Assembly (NCBI RefSeq): GCF_028993575.1
Contig: NZ_CP118615.1
Location: forward strand, 2,294,001 to 2,358,000
Source of the DNA: Micromonospora cathayae
GTDB taxonomy: Bacteria > Actinomycetota > Actinomycetes > Mycobacteriales > Micromonosporaceae
Reading direction: 5' to 3'
Length of the DNA: 64,000 nt
Shown here: positions 1 to 11,583 of the stretch, piece after piece
How the letters are laid out: the number at the start of each line of letters is the position of its first letter
Numbering within the stretch: the first letter of the stretch is position 1
Program-made: the position numbers and the translations under genes
The notes under the pieces: generated by a model
The model's database searches: none
The model's input: the letters and a program-made list of their open reading frames with translations, nothing else
Told to the model about the DNA's origin: nothing

Positions 1-572
1 ACCGGGCCGGTCAGCTCGTACCGGGCTCCGGTGTGCCCGTCCCGGGTCAGCGCGTGCGCCGCCACCTCGGCCAGGTCCCGCTCGTGCACCAGCGACCGGG
101 CGGCCTCGCCGTACGGCCAGCGGACCTCGTCACCGGCACGGATCTGGTCGGCCCACATCAGCGTGTTGGCGGCGAACCCGGTCGGCCGCAGGATCGTCCA
201 CTCCACCCCGGCGGACGTCACGGCCCGCTCGACGACGCCCCAGTGTGAGGCCGGGTCGTCCCCGGCGCCGGACGCCGACAGGTGGACGATCCGGGGCACC
301 CGCAGGGCGAGCGCCTTCACCAGCTCGGGCGCGGTGCTGGCGGTGGCCGTCGGGTCGGTGGACGGCCAGACCAGGAACACCGCGTCCACCCCGTCGAGGT
401 GCGGGGTCACCGAGGCCGGGTCGGTCAGGTCGGCGGCGACCACCTCCACACCCGCCGGCAGGTCGGCCCGGGCCGGATCCCGGCTCACCGCGCGTACCGC
501 GACCCCCTGCCCGACCAGTTCGGTCACCAACGCTCGGCCGACCGTTCCGGTCGCCCCGGTCACCAGGATCAT
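1..572 (-). CDS. NmrA-like NAD(P)-binding protein (partial, C-terminus outside window)
   Basis: Reads right to left from an ATG whose complement lies at 570-572 and runs off the left edge, so about 190 N-terminal codons are visible. The protein opens with a Rossmann motif, MILVTGATGTVGRAL (GxxGxxG), followed by a stretch of alternating hydrophobic strands and the phrases VFLVWPST, IVHLSASGA and WTILRPTGFAAN. These are typical of NmrA/SDR-a5 atypical short-chain dehydrogenases (quinone-reductase or redox-sensor type). The usual length of about 280 aa means roughly one third is missing. No substrate can be named. An opposite-strand reading frame over the same bases looks like a high-GC shadow. 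Confidence 0.85.
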   Translation of the reverse strand, partial: MILVTGATGTVGRALVTELVGQGVAVRAVSRDPARADLPAGVEVVAADLTDPASVTPHLDGVDAVFLVWPSTDPTATASTAPELVKALALRVPRIVHLSASGAGDDPASHWGVVERAVTSAGVEWTILRPTGFAANTLMWADQIRAGDEVRWPYGEAARSLVHERDLAEVAAHALTRDGHTGARYELTGP

Positions 573-630
573 CCGTCCACCCCCGTGGCTCGTCGTCTCG
601 TCCCGTCGAGGCTAGGGGCTCAACCGGACT

Positions 631-1290
631 TCAGGTCAACCCGCCGCCGGGCCGGGGGGCGGTGCCCACCGCCGGCTGGTCCCCGTCGGACCGGGCCTGG
701 CGGGCGGCGACCACGGACAACGCCCAGCCGGCCGCCGCGAACCCGGCCGCCGCGCCGGCGGCGATCAGCACCAGCAGCCACGCCGACCGGGTCAGCGCCT
801 CGCCACCCAGCCGGCCGACCAGGCCGCCGTACCCGGCCCAGCCCAGCGCGGCCAGCGTCTCGTAGGTGAGGAACAGCCGGTACGGGTAGCGGCTGCGCCC
901 GGCGGAGAAACAGGCCGCCATCCGTCCGCCGGGCACGAACCGGCACAGCAGGATCACCAACGGCCCCGGCCGGCGTAGCCCCCGGGTGACCCGCCCGGCG
1001 GCCCGGCGCGCCCGCCCCGGCTGCCGCTGCCGGGGCACCGCCGTCCGGCGCGGGGCGCGCCGGCCGAGCAGGTAACAGGCCAGGTCGCCGGCGAAGACCC
1101 CGAGCGCGCCGACGGCGATGGTCAGCGGCAGGCTCAGCTCGCCGTACACGGTCAGCGCCCCGCCGGTGATCATGACAGCCTGGGTGGGGACCACCGGGAC
1201 GAAGGCGTCCACCGCCAACAGGCCGAGCAGGAGGAGGTACGCCCACAGGGGCGACGCCACGTCGCTGAGAAGGTCGGGCGTCACTGCCAC
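631..1290 (-). CDS. DedA/SNARE-associated family membrane protein
   Basis: A 219-aa integral membrane protein starting at GTG (1288-1290); a second GTG two codons in is possible. It has the DedA layout: an N-terminal hydrophobic hairpin (residues about 17-37, with FVPVVPTQAVMITGG), a glycine-rich re-entrant segment (GALGVFAGDLACYLLGRRA), then LVILLCRFVPGGRMAACFSAG, the equivalent of the family's F-x-R-x-x-P-x-x-R motif, and a C-terminal helix (WLLVLIAAGAAAGFAAAGWAL). DedA proteins are linked to membrane lipid (undecaprenyl phosphate) flipping and proton-motive-force homeostasis. The C-terminus is polar. It is separated by about 60 bp from the NmrA-like gene on the same strand. Confidence 0.85.
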   Translation of the reverse strand: MAVTPDLLSDVASPLWAYLLLLGLLAVDAFVPVVPTQAVMITGGALTVYGELSLPLTIAVGALGVFAGDLACYLLGRRAPRRTAVPRQRQPGRARRAAGRVTRGLRRPGPLVILLCRFVPGGRMAACFSAGRSRYPYRLFLTYETLAALGWAGYGGLVGRLGGEALTRSAWLLVLIAAGAAAGFAAAGWALSVVAARQARSDGDQPAVGTAPRPGGGLT

Positions 1291-1854
1291 CTCGCGGGTC
1301 GGCCGATCGGGTGCACCGAGCCTGCCGGCATGTCGCAGGTCACCCCGGACAGCCCCGGCCGGTGGTGACCCCCACCACCGCAGAGGCCACCTGGGTACAA
1401 CGAAGAGCTACCCCCAAAGGTTACGGAAAGCAGCCGTCCGGCGGGCACCCGCGAGCGTGCTCAACCGATCCCCCGACACGGTACGTGGTCGGCGGATCCC
1501 GGTTCACCCGCGTACCGTGGTCGGAGCGGCCTGATCGCGTCGGGTCCCCCGTTCCCGATGACCGGGCCGCTCGTGGGCCGCCGGCAGGTCCCGTGCCGGC
1601 GGCCCACCTTTCTCCACCGCGCCGCGGCCCGGCTGTCCCCACCCGCGCGGCGGCCCGGCTGTCCCCACCCGCGCGGCGGCCCGGCTGTCCCCACCCGCGC
1701 GGCGGCCCGGCTGTCCCCACCCGCGCGGCGGCCCGGCTGTCCCCACCCGCGCGGCGGCCCGTAGGCGTGCGGTTCCGTCGGTCGTGCGGGTGGCGGCAGC
1801 CGGACGGTGCGAGCGGCCTCCGGTACCAGGGCCTCCGGTACCAGGGGCACACCC
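1291..1854. other. 564-bp gene-free stretch with a tandem repeat
   Basis: No convincing gene. Reading frames here are driven by the repeat at 1617-1760 and lack domain character or coherent ribosome binding sites. The left 120 bp upstream of the DedA start is the only part with some AT-richer sequence (around 1400-1420, with a run of A's and CCCAAAGG), a plausible place for that gene's promoter. The rest separates the DedA gene from the 3' end of the ABC operon. Confidence 0.6.
1617..1760. repeat. 26-bp tandem repeat, five near-identical copies
   Basis: The unit GGCTGTCCCCACCCGCGCGG plus CGGCCC recurs exactly every 26 bp, with copies starting at 1631, 1657, 1683, 1709 and 1735. A degenerate half-copy precedes them, and the array breaks at 1761. 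A period of 26 is not a multiple of three, so every frame shifts between copies; this argues against a coding role. It lies just downstream of the ABC exporter operon's last gene. Confidence 0.9.
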
Positions 1855-4104
1855 TCACCCCCCGCCGGACGCCGACGACGTGAACTGGGCGTGGTGCAGG
1901 CGGTGGTACGCACCACCGGCGGCCAGGAGCTGCTCGTGGGTGCCCTGCTCCACGATCCGGCCGTCCTCCATCATCAGGATCAGGTCGGCGTCCCGGATGG
2001 TGGAGAGCCGGTGGGCGATGACGAAGCTGGTCCGGTCCGACCGCAGGGCCGCCATCGCCTGCTGCACCAGCACCTCGGTACGGGTGTCCACCGAACTGGT
2101 CGCCTCGTCCAGGATGAGCAGGGACGGCTCGGCGAGGAAGGCCCGCGCGATGGTGATCAGCTGCTTCTCGCCGGCGCTGACGTTGCCGCCTTCCGAGTCG
2201 ACGACCGTGTCGTACCCGTCGGGCAGGCTGCGGACGAACCGGTCCACGAAGGTCGCCCGCGCCGCCGCGACGATCTCCTCCGCGCTGGCGTCCGGCCGGC
2301 CGTAGGCGATGTTGTCGCGGATGGTCCCACCGAACAGCCAGGTGTCCTGGAGCACCATGCCGATCCGGCCGCGCAGGTCGTCACGGCGCAACGTAGTGAT
2401 GTCCACCCCGTCCAGGGTGATCCGGCCGGCATCCAGTTCATAGAAGCGCAGGATCAGGTTGACCAGGGTGGTCTTGCCCGCGCCGGTCGGCCCGACGATC
2501 GCCACGGTGTGCCCGGGTTCGGCGACCAGGGACAGGTCCTCGATCAGCGGGCGGTCCGGGTCGTACCGGAAACTGACCCGGTCGAACTCGACCCGGCCGG
2601 CGGCGGCCGACCGCCGCGGGCGGCCGTCCCGCTGCGCCACCACGCCGGCCGGCTGCCCGCCCGGGGCCGCCGGCAGCGGCACCAGGCCCGCGCCGTCCCG
2701 CTGCCCGCCCGGTGCCAGGCCCGCGCCGGCCGGCTGCCCGCCCGGTGCCAGGCCCGCGCCGTCCCGCTGCCCGCCCGGGGCTGCCGGCAGCGGTAGCGGG
2801 TCCGGGGTCTGCTCCTGCGCGTCGAGGACGGCGAACACCCGTTCCGCCGACGCGACCCCCGACTGGAGCAGGTTGATCATCGAGGCGAACTGGGTCAGCG
2901 GCTGGGTGAACTGCCGCGAGTACTGGACGAACGCCTGCACCTCGCCGAGGCTCATCGTCCCCGAGGCGACCCGCAGCCCGCCGACGACCGCGATCAGCAC
3001 GTAGCCCAGGTTCCCGATGAAGGTCAGCGACGGCATGATGATGCCGGAGACGAACTGCGCACCGAAACCGGCCCGGTACAGTTCCTCGTTCTTCGCGGCG
3101 AAGGCCGCCTCGACCTCCCGCTGCCGGCCGAAGACCTTGACCAGTTCGTGGCCGGTGTAGGTCTCCTCGATCAACGCGTTGAGCTGCCCGGTGTGCGCCC
3201 ACTGGGCGACGAACTGCCGCTGCGACCGCCGCGCGACCGCCCGGGTGAGCAGCACCGACGCCGGTACCGCCAGCAGGGTGAGCGCGGCCAGCAGCGGCGA
3301 CACCACCAACATCATCACGGTCACCCCGAGCACCGTCAGCGCCGAGGTGAGCAGCTGACTCAGGGTCTGTTGCAGGCTCTGCGCGATGTTGTCGATGTCG
3401 TTGGTGACCCGACTGAGCAGCTCACCCCGGGGTTGCCGGTCGAAGTAGGGCAGCGGCAGCCGGTTCAGTTTCGCCGCGGTGTCGGCCCGGAGCTGCCGTA
3501 CCGTCCGCTGCACCACCCCGTTGAGCAGGTAGCCCTGTACCCAGGTGAGCAGGCTCGCGGCCACGAAGAGCACCAGCGCGAGCAGCAGCACCTGCGCCAG
3601 CCGTCCGACATCGACGCCCGCCCCGGGCACCACGTCCATCCGGGCGACCAGGTCGGCGAGGGTGTCGTCGCCGGCCGCGCGGGCCCGCTCGACCGCCTCG
3701 GCGGTGGTCAGCCCCGCCGGCACCTGCCCGCTGAGCACCCCGGCGAAGATCAGGTCGGTGGCGTACCCCAGGATCAGCGGCCCGACCACACTGAGCCCGA
3801 TGCTGGCCACCGCGAGCGCGACCACCCCGACCAGGTGCCGGCGGTGCGGCCGGAGCAGCCCGACCAGCCGGCGGGCCGACGGCCCGAAGTTCAGCGGCTT
3901 CTCCGCCGGCACCCCCACCCCGGTCAGCGGCCCACCACGCCGGGGACCGCCCGGCAGCCGGGCCGGCGTCCGCACGTCCGGCGCGCCGGACGTCCCCGGC
4001 GTCCGCCCGTCCGTGGCGCCGGCCGTCCCGGTCCCCGCCGTCCGTGCGTCCGTCGCGGTCGTCTCCACCTGCTGCCTCCGCCCGGGTACGGGTTGCGCGC
4101 TCAC
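1855..4104 (-). CDS. ABC exporter, fused permease-ATPase (second subunit, canonical ATPase site)
   Basis: A 749-aa half-size exporter. I start it at the GTG at 4102-4104, which overlaps the TGA of the preceding subunit (GTGA), rather than at the longer in-frame extension. After a Thr/Ala/Gly-rich N-terminus come six transmembrane helices (residues about 75-400). The nucleotide-binding domain has Walker [10 protein letters not shown] (about residue 536), signature VSAGEKQ, Walker [13 protein letters not shown] with the catalytic Glu, and H-loop [10 protein letters not shown]. Between membrane domain and ATPase is an in-frame tandem repeat, residues about 435-488. This is the catalytically competent partner of the subunit at 4101-5852. 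Substrate unknown; drug or lipid export is typical. Confidence 0.93.
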   Translation of the reverse strand: MSAQPVPGRRQQVETTATDARTAGTGTAGATDGRTPGTSGAPDVRTPARLPGGPRRGGPLTGVGVPAEKPLNFGPSARRLVGLLRPHRRHLVGVVALAVASIGLSVVGPLILGYATDLIFAGVLSGQVPAGLTTAEAVERARAAGDDTLADLVARMDVVPGAGVDVGRLAQVLLLALVLFVAASLLTWVQGYLLNGVVQRTVRQLRADTAAKLNRLPLPYFDRQPRGELLSRVTNDIDNIAQSLQQTLSQLLTSALTVLGVTVMMLVVSPLLAALTLLAVPASVLLTRAVARRSQRQFVAQWAHTGQLNALIEETYTGHELVKVFGRQREVEAAFAAKNEELYRAGFGAQFVSGIIMPSLTFIGNLGYVLIAVVGGLRVASGTMSLGEVQAFVQYSRQFTQPLTQFASMINLLQSGVASAERVFAVLDAQEQTPDPLPLPAAPGGQRDGAGLAPGGQPAGAGLAPGGQRDGAGLVPLPAAPGGQPAGVVAQRDGRPRRSAAAGRVEFDRVSFRYDPDRPLIEDLSLVAEPGHTVAIVGPTGAGKTTLVNLILRFYELDAGRITLDGVDITTLRRDDLRGRIGMVLQDTWLFGGTIRDNIAYGRPDASAEEIVAAARATFVDRFVRSLPDGYDTVVDSEGGNVSAGEKQLITIARAFLAEPSLLILDEATSSVDTRTEVLVQQAMAALRSDRTSFVIAHRLSTIRDADLILMMEDGRIVEQGTHEQLLAAGGAYHRLHHAQFTSSASGGG
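2682..2790. repeat. 33-bp in-frame tandem repeat in the ABC linker
   Basis: CCAGGCCCGCGCC-type units begin at 2682, 2715 and 2748, exactly 33 bp apart, with partial copies on both sides. On the coding (minus) strand each unit encodes 11 residues of the pattern GGQ-[RP]-[DA]-GAGL-[AV]-P. Because 33 is divisible by three the frame is kept. The linker between membrane and ATP-binding domains is thereby lengthened by about 45 residues compared with ordinary exporters of this class. Confidence 0.85.
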
Positions 4105-5852
4105 GCCGTCGCCGCCTCGGTGCGCTGGGAGGCGACGATCTCCGCGTACGTGGGACACGTGTCCAGGAGTTCGGCGTGCCGACCGACCCCGACCACCAGC
4201 CCGCCCTCCAGGACGACGATCTGGTCGGCGTCCACGATGGTGGACACCCGCTGGGCCACCACCAGTACGGCGGCGTCCCGGGTCACCGGCTTCAGCGCGG
4301 CCCGCAGCCGGGCGTCGGTGCCCAGGTCGAGCGCGGAGAACGAGTCGTCGAAGAGGTAGACGGCCGGTCGGCGGACCAGCGCGCGGGCGATGGCGAGCCG
4401 CTGGCGCTGGCCGCCGGAGAGGTTCGTCCCGCCCTGCGCGATCTCGGCCGCCAGCCCGTCCGGCATGGCCGCGACGAAGTCCCGGGCCTGGGCGGTCTCC
4501 AGGGCCGACCAGAGGTCCTCGTCGGTGGCGTCCGGCCGGCCGTGGCGCAGGTTGCTCGCCACCGTGCCGGTGAACAGGTACGGCCGCTGCGGCACCAGCC
4601 CGATCCGGCTCCACAGCGTGTCCGGGTCGAGGTCACGGACGTCCACCCCGTCCACCAGCACCGTCCCGGCGGTCACGTCGATCAGTCGGGGGACCAGCGA
4701 CAGCAGGGTGGTCTTGCCGGCACCGGTACTACCGACGACGGCGGTGGTGGTGCCGGCGGTGGCCCGGAACGTCACGTCGTGCAGCACCGGGGCCGCCGCG
4801 CCCGGGTACCGGAACTCCACCCCGCGCAGTTCCACCTCGCCGCGCAGCGGCGGCCGGGTGACCGGCTCCCGTGGCGGTACGGCCTCGGCGGGGGGTACCA
4901 CCGAGGACCGGGTGTCGAGGACCTCGGTGATCCGTTCGGCGCAGGCCGCCGCGCGCGGCACCATCATCAGGGTGAGGGTGGCCATCATGACCGCCGCCAG
5001 CGCCTGCGTCAGGTAGGCCAGGAAGGCGGTGAGCGCGCCGACCTGGAGGTGACCCGCCTCGACCCGCTGCGCCCCGAACCACAGCACCGCGACGCTGGAG
5101 GCGTTGAGCACCAGCATCACCAGCGGAAAGATCGACGCGAGTAGTCGTCCGGCGCGCAGCGCCGTCCCGGTCAGCTCGGCGTTCGCGGTGCCGAACCGGG
5201 CCGTCTCGTACGGTTCCCGGACGAACGCCCGGACCACCCGGATGCCGGCGATCTGCTCGCGCAGCACCCGGTTGACCGTGTCGATGCGGGTCTGCTGGAG
5301 CCGGAACAGCGGCACCAGCCGCCGGGTGATCAGGCTGATCGCCACGGCCACCACCGGCAGGCTGACCACCATCAGCCAGGACAGCCCGACGTCCTCGCGC
5401 AGCGCCATCACCAGCCCGCCGATGCTCATGATCGGCGCGGTGACCAGCATCGTGCCCGCCACCAGGACCAGCATCTGCACCTGCTGCACGTCGTTGGTGT
5501 TCCGGGTGATCAGCGACGGCGCGCCGAAGCGGGCCACCTCGCGGGCGGAGAACCGGGTGACGTGCCCGAAGACCGCCGCCCGCAGGTCCCGGCCGAATCC
5601 GGTCGCGGTCCGGGCGGCGTACCGGACGGCGGCGATCGAGCAGCCGAGCTGGATGGCGCTGACCAGCAGCATCCACCCGCCCAGTCGGACGATGAGGCCG
5701 GTGTCGCCCCGGGCGATGCCCCGGTCGATGATGTCGGCGTTGAGGCGCGGCAGGTACAGCGTGGCCATGGTGGCGACGAACTGGAACAGCGTCACCGCCA
5801 GCAGTGGCCGGGCGTACGGCCGCAGGTACCGCCGGAGCAGCCGGATCAGCAC
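4101..5852 (-). CDS. ABC exporter, fused permease-ATPase (first subunit, degenerate ATPase site)
   Basis: A 583-aa half-exporter starting at GTG (5850-5852), seven bases before the MarR stop, which gives a GTGCTGA overlap. Six membrane helices are followed by an ATPase domain: Walker [10 protein letters not shown] (about residue 374), signature LSGGQRQR, and Walker [13 protein letters not shown], where the usual catalytic Glu is Asp. The H-loop reads VVAQRVSTI, with Gln for the usual His. These changes match the degenerate half of heterodimeric exporters of the TM287/288 or BmrCD type, so the pair with the downstream gene very likely forms one asymmetric transporter. Regulation is probably by the MarR protein encoded first in the operon. 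Confidence 0.93.
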   Translation of the reverse strand: MLIRLLRRYLRPYARPLLAVTLFQFVATMATLYLPRLNADIIDRGIARGDTGLIVRLGGWMLLVSAIQLGCSIAAVRYAARTATGFGRDLRAAVFGHVTRFSAREVARFGAPSLITRNTNDVQQVQMLVLVAGTMLVTAPIMSIGGLVMALREDVGLSWLMVVSLPVVAVAISLITRRLVPLFRLQQTRIDTVNRVLREQIAGIRVVRAFVREPYETARFGTANAELTGTALRAGRLLASIFPLVMLVLNASSVAVLWFGAQRVEAGHLQVGALTAFLAYLTQALAAVMMATLTLMMVPRAAACAERITEVLDTRSSVVPPAEAVPPREPVTRPPLRGEVELRGVEFRYPGAAAPVLHDVTFRATAGTTTAVVGSTGAGKTTLLSLVPRLIDVTAGTVLVDGVDVRDLDPDTLWSRIGLVPQRPYLFTGTVASNLRHGRPDATDEDLWSALETAQARDFVAAMPDGLAAEIAQGGTNLSGGQRQRLAIARALVRRPAVYLFDDSFSALDLGTDARLRAALKPVTRDAAVLVVAQRVSTIVDADQIVVLEGGLVVGVGRHAELLDTCPTYAEIVASQRTEAATA

Positions 5853-6361
5853 GGCCCGCCGCTCCCGTCCGGGGTGGCCGGCGTGTCCGGGGCCGCCGGG
5901 GTGGCCGGCGTGTCCGGGCAGTCCTCCCGGGTGCCGCTGCCGATCACCTCCAGCAGGAACTCCCGGATCACCGCCGCCCGGCCCGGGTCGGCGTCCACCG
6001 AGGTCAGCGGGGCGCCGGAGTGGATCAGCGCGGCGACGGGCGCGATCCGGTCCCGGCCGGCGGCGGTGATGGCGAGGCGGACCGCCCGGCGGTCGGTCCC
6101 GTCGCGGTGCCGGGTGACCAACCCGTCGCGCTCCAGGGTGTCGACGATCCCGGTGAGGGTGGCCGGCCGGACGAAACACCGGTCGGCCACCGCGCGATGG
6201 GTCAGCGCGCCGTACCGGTCGAGGGTCATCAGGGTGGCCAGCCCGGCCTGGGTGAGGCCGTACTCCTCGGCGAGCCTGCGGTTCCACCGCTGGGCGACGA
6301 GGTGCCCGGCCACCACCAGCAGCCGGCCCAGCGGGGCGTCCCGCAGTCCGTCGGACTCCAT
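5846..6361 (-). CDS. MarR family transcriptional regulator
   Basis: A 171-aa winged-helix regulator with the MarR layout: helix 1 (RLLVVAGHLVAQRWNRRLAEEYGLT), recognition region (THRAVADRCFVRPATLTGIVDTLERDGLVTR) and wing (HRDGTDRRAVRLAIT). It is the first gene of an overlapping three-gene operon with two ABC exporter subunits, the classic arrangement for ligand-relieved repression of an efflux pump. The C-terminus carries a low-complexity Asp-Thr-Pro-Ala-Thr-Pro repeat (5875-5925) outside the normal fold, apparently a local tandem duplication. ATG start, with an inverted-repeat candidate operator just upstream. Confidence 0.92.
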   Translation of the reverse strand: MESDGLRDAPLGRLLVVAGHLVAQRWNRRLAEEYGLTQAGLATLMTLDRYGALTHRAVADRCFVRPATLTGIVDTLERDGLVTRHRDGTDRRAVRLAITAAGRDRIAPVAALIHSGAPLTSVDADPGRAAVIREFLLEVIGSGTREDCPDTPATPAAPDTPATPDGSGGPC

Positions 6362-6390
6362 GACGTCAGATTAGCGACCTGATCGTCAGG
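6361..6390. promoter_or_regulatory. Candidate MarR operator at the operon start
   Basis: Directly upstream of and touching the MarR start codon are CCTGA-TCG-TCAGG (6378-6390, perfect 5-bp arms) and a second related half-site TGACGTCAG (6361-6369). Together they make a partly symmetrical, AT-richer 30-bp patch. Position and symmetry fit an autoregulated MarR operon; the assignment is inference. Confidence 0.4.
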
Positions 6391-6409
6391 CCCCAAACGA
6401 TTATCGGCG

Positions 6410-8583
<2,174 letters not shown>

Positions 8584-8639
8584 CCCGCGAGGCTAGGACC
8601 GGCCCTCGAATCAAGTCCAGTTCAGTTTTCTTACCGAAG

Positions 8640-8654
8640 ATAAGCTGTGCTTAT
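8640..8654. promoter_or_regulatory. Inverted repeat ATAAGC-TGT-GCTTAT in the lysE/argP intergenic region
   Basis: A perfect 6-bp inverted repeat with a 3-bp spacer, fitting the T-N11-A frame of LysR-type binding sites. It covers the candidate GTG (8647) and ATG (8653) start codons of argP and sits 57-71 bp upstream of the lysE start. It is conspicuously AT-rich for this genome. Probable ArgP/LysG binding site; autorepression by blocking the argP start is inference. Confidence 0.55.
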
Positions 8655-9549
8655 GGCCGGTCTCGACTCGACCCAGCTCCGGACCTACGCCGCCGTGATC
8701 GGCGAAGGCAGCTTCGAGGCCGCCGCCCGCCTGCTGCACGTCACCCCGTCGGCGGTCAGCCAACGGATCAGGGCGCTCGAGCAGAACGTCGGGCAGGTGC
8801 TGGTCCGGCGGGCCAAGCCCTGCCGGGCCACCGCCGCCGGGCAGCCGCTGCTGCGCCTCGCCGGGCAGCTCGCCCTGCTCGAACAGGAGGCACTGGCCGA
8901 GGCCCGCGCCCCACTGACCGGCGGACGGCCCCGGTACCGGATCTCGGTGGTCGTCAACGCCGACTCCCTCGCCACCTGGTTCCCGACGGCGCTGGCCCGG
9001 CTCCCCGACGACCTCGCCTGCTGTTTCGACCTGCGGCAGGACGACCAGGAACACACCGCCGACCTGCTCCGCGACGGCACGGTGACGGCGGCGGTCACCG
9101 CCGAACGCGAACCGGTGCAGGGCTGCCGGTCGGAACGGCTCGGCGCGATGCGCTACCTCGCCCTCGCCGCCCCCGACCTGGTCCGGCGGCACCTCGCCGA
9201 CGGGCCCACCCCGGACGCCCTCGCCGACACCCCGGTCGTGGTGTTCGACCGGAAGGACCGCATCCAGCACCGGTTCCTCGAAACGGTCACCGGCCGGCGG
9301 CTCGACCCGCCGGTGCACTACATACCCTCGGTGCCCGGGTTCGGGGCGGCCATCCGGCTCGGCCTCGGCTGGGGCCTGGTCCCCGAGGAACTCGCCCACC
9401 CCGAACTGGCCGCCGGACGGTGCGTCGACATCGCCCCCGGCCGGCACCTGGACGTACCGCTGCACTGGCAGCACTGGCGGCTGGAGTCCACGCTGCTCGG
9501 CGCGCTCACCACCGCGGTCCGCGCGGCAGCCGCCGAAGCCCTCCGCTGA
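8653..9549 (+). CDS. argP: LysR family regulator, ArgP/LysG type
   Basis: A 298-aa protein from ATG 8653; an in-frame GTG at 8647 would add two residues. The N-terminal winged HTH (LDSTQLRTYAAVIGEGSFEAAARLLHVTPSAVSQRIRALE) is followed by a periplasmic-binding-like effector domain. The HTH wording and length match ArgP/IciA/LysG proteins that control the LysE or ArgO exporter. Divergent transcription with the exporter gene supports this. It acts as a transcription factor responsive to basic amino acids. The gene ends about 95 bp before the convergent carboxylase gene. Confidence 0.92.
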   Translation: MAGLDSTQLRTYAAVIGEGSFEAAARLLHVTPSAVSQRIRALEQNVGQVLVRRAKPCRATAAGQPLLRLAGQLALLEQEALAEARAPLTGGRPRYRISVVVNADSLATWFPTALARLPDDLACCFDLRQDDQEHTADLLRDGTVTAAVTAEREPVQGCRSERLGAMRYLALAAPDLVRRHLADGPTPDALADTPVVVFDRKDRIQHRFLETVTGRRLDPPVHYIPSVPGFGAAIRLGLGWGLVPEELAHPELAAGRCVDIAPGRHLDVPLHWQHWRLESTLLGALTTAVRAAAAEALR

Positions 9550-9643
9550 CCGCCGACCCTGCCCGCTGCCACCTGTCCCGCCCCGCTGGCCGCCGCGCCC
9601 GCGACCGGCCGCGCCTACTGAGCGCCGGCGGGCATCGCTCGGG

Positions 9644-11395
9644 TCAGGCGATCGTGCAGATGGCCGCGCCGGCGGTGATCACCGCGCCGACCTCGGCGGC
9701 GAGGCCGCTGACCGTACCGGCCCGGTGCGCGTACAGCGGCTGCTCCATCTTCATCGCCTCTAGGACGACGACCAGCTCGCCCTCGGCGACGGTGTCCCCG
9801 TCCGCGACCGCGATCTTCACGATGGTGCCCTGCATCGGGGAGGTGAGCGCGTCCCCGCTGACCGGCGCGCCGACCTTCGCCCCGCCGCCCCGACGGGCCG
9901 GCTTCCGCGCGGCGGGCGCGACGCCGGTCGTACCGGTGCCCAGGCCGGCGGGCAGGGTGACCTCCAGCCGCTTGCCACCCACCTCGACCACGACGGTCTC
10001 CCGCTCCGCCGCGGCGGCGGCCGGGCCGGCGGTGGCGGTGAACGGCGGCACGGTGTTGTCGAACTCGGTCTCGATCCAGCGGGTGTGCACGGTGAACGGC
10101 TCGGCGGTGAACGCCACGTCCCGGACCACCAGCCGGTGGAACGGCAACGCGGTCGCCATCCCCTCGACGACCATCTCGTCCAGGACCCGGCGGGCCCGCT
10201 CCAGCGCCTCGGTCCGGGTCTCGCCCGTGACGATCACCTTGGCCAGCAGCGAGTCGAAGTTCCCGCCGATCACGTCCCCGGCCGAGATGCCGGTGTCCAC
10301 CCGCACGCCCGGCCCGGACGGCAACCGCAGCGCGGTCACCGTGCCCGGGGCGGGCAGGAAGTTGCGGCCCGGGTCCTCGCCGTTGATCCGGAACTCGATG
10401 GCGTGCCCGCGCGGCGTCGGGTCGGCGGTGAACCGCAGCCGCTCGCCGTCGGCGATCCGGAACTGCTCCCGGACCAGGTCGACGCCGGCGGTCTCCTCGG
10501 TGACCGGGTGCTCCACCTGGAGCCGGGTGTTGACCTCCAGGAAGGAGATCGTGCCGTCCGCGCCGACCAGGTACTCCACCGTGCCCGCGCCGTGGTAGCC
10601 GGCCTCCCGGCAGATCGCCTTCGCGCTGTCGTGGATCTGGGCGCGCTGCGCGTCGGTGAGGAACGGCGCGGGGGCCTCCTCGACCAGCTTCTGGTGCCGG
10701 CGCTGGAGCGAACAGTCCCGGGTGCCCACCACGATCACGTTGCCGTGCTGGTCGGCGAGGACCTGCGCCTCCACGTGCCGCGGCCGGTCCAGGTACCGCT
10801 CGACGAAGCACTCGCCCCGCCCGAACGCGGCGACCGCCTCCCGGGTGGCCGACTCGAAGAGCTGCGGGATCTCCGCCATGGTCCGGGCCACCTTCAGGCC
10901 CCGGCCGCCGCCGCCGAACGCGGCCTTGATCGCCACCGGCAGTCCGTACTCGGCCGCGAACGCCGTCACCTCGTCCGGGCCGCTGACCGGATCGGGCGTA
11001 CCCGGCACCAGGGGCGCGCCGGCCCGCTGCGCGATGTGCCGGGCGGTGACCTTGTCACCCAGGTCGCGGATCGCCTGCGGGGTCGGACCGATCCAGGTCA
11101 GCCCGGCGTCGATCACCGCCTGGGCGAAGTCGGCGTTCTCCGACAGGAAGCCGTACCCGGGGTGCACCGCGTCCGCGCCGGCCCGCGCGGCCACGTCGAG
11201 CAGCTTGTCGATCCGCAGGTACGAGTCGGCGGCGGTGTCACCGCCCAGCGCGTACGCCTCGTCGGCGAGCGTGGCGTGCAGGGCGTCCCGGTCGGAGTCG
11301 GCGTAGACGGCGACGCTGCCCAGCCCGGCGTCCCGGCAGGCGCGGATCACCCGGACGGCGATCTCGCCACGGTTGGCGATGAGTACCTTACGCAC
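9644..11395 (-). CDS. Acyl-CoA carboxylase alpha subunit: biotin carboxylase plus biotin carboxyl carrier domain
   Basis: A 583-aa fusion of biotin carboxylase (residues 1-450; [20 protein letters not shown] start, ATP-grasp with [14 protein letters not shown], active-site [14 protein letters not shown]) and a C-terminal BCCP domain with the biotinylation motif EAMKM (Lys about 549). It catalyses ATP-dependent carboxylation of biotin and passes CO2 to a beta subunit, here most likely the one at 26821-28404, making malonyl- or methylmalonyl-CoA for lipid synthesis. GTG start with a GAGGAG site. It resembles mycobacterial AccA3 in size and locus neighbourhood (Maf, AccE, AccD, BirA), but those genes are now several kilobases away. 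Confidence 0.95.
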   Translation of the reverse strand: MRKVLIANRGEIAVRVIRACRDAGLGSVAVYADSDRDALHATLADEAYALGGDTAADSYLRIDKLLDVAARAGADAVHPGYGFLSENADFAQAVIDAGLTWIGPTPQAIRDLGDKVTARHIAQRAGAPLVPGTPDPVSGPDEVTAFAAEYGLPVAIKAAFGGGGRGLKVARTMAEIPQLFESATREAVAAFGRGECFVERYLDRPRHVEAQVLADQHGNVIVVGTRDCSLQRRHQKLVEEAPAPFLTDAQRAQIHDSAKAICREAGYHGAGTVEYLVGADGTISFLEVNTRLQVEHPVTEETAGVDLVREQFRIADGERLRFTADPTPRGHAIEFRINGEDPGRNFLPAPGTVTALRLPSGPGVRVDTGISAGDVIGGNFDSLLAKVIVTGETRTEALERARRVLDEMVVEGMATALPFHRLVVRDVAFTAEPFTVHTRWIETEFDNTVPPFTATAGPAAAAAERETVVVEVGGKRLEVTLPAGLGTGTTGVAPAARKPARRGGGAKVGAPVSGDALTSPMQGTIVKIAVADGDTVAEGELVVVLEAMKMEQPLYAHRAGTVSGLAAEVGAVITAGAAICTIA

Positions 11396-11463
11396 CTGGT
11401 GCTCCTCCCGGACGGCTGCTGACCGGGAGTTTAACGGCCAGGTGAGCAGCCCTAACGATCGCT

Positions 11464-11483
11464 CAGTGTGGCATGCCGCACTG
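11464..11483. promoter_or_regulatory. Near-perfect 20-bp palindrome between carboxylase and ABC exporter
   Basis: CAGTGTGGCA-TGCCGCACTG is symmetric except for one base pair in each arm. It lies 69 bp upstream of the carboxylase alpha gene (minus strand) and 100 bp upstream of the divergent ABC ATPase gene. The symmetry and position fit an operator of a TetR- or GntR-like dimer. Its owner is unknown; no regulator gene adjoins. Confidence 0.45.
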
Positions 11484-11583
11484 TTCCCGAGCGCGCCGCA
11501 CGTATCCTGCTCACGTTTCCCGCCCCATTCTGCTGAACTGGTCTCGCGGACACCCGGTGGCGACGAGCAGGAGCGGGACCAAC

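Noticed and set aside
1617..1760. CRISPR array
   Set aside because: Units abut with no spacers; it is a plain tandem repeat and no cas genes are present.
4105..4614. 170-codon N-terminal extension of the second ABC subunit
   Set aside because: It overlaps the ATPase domain of the first subunit out of frame; the GTGA overlap at 4104 is the natural start.
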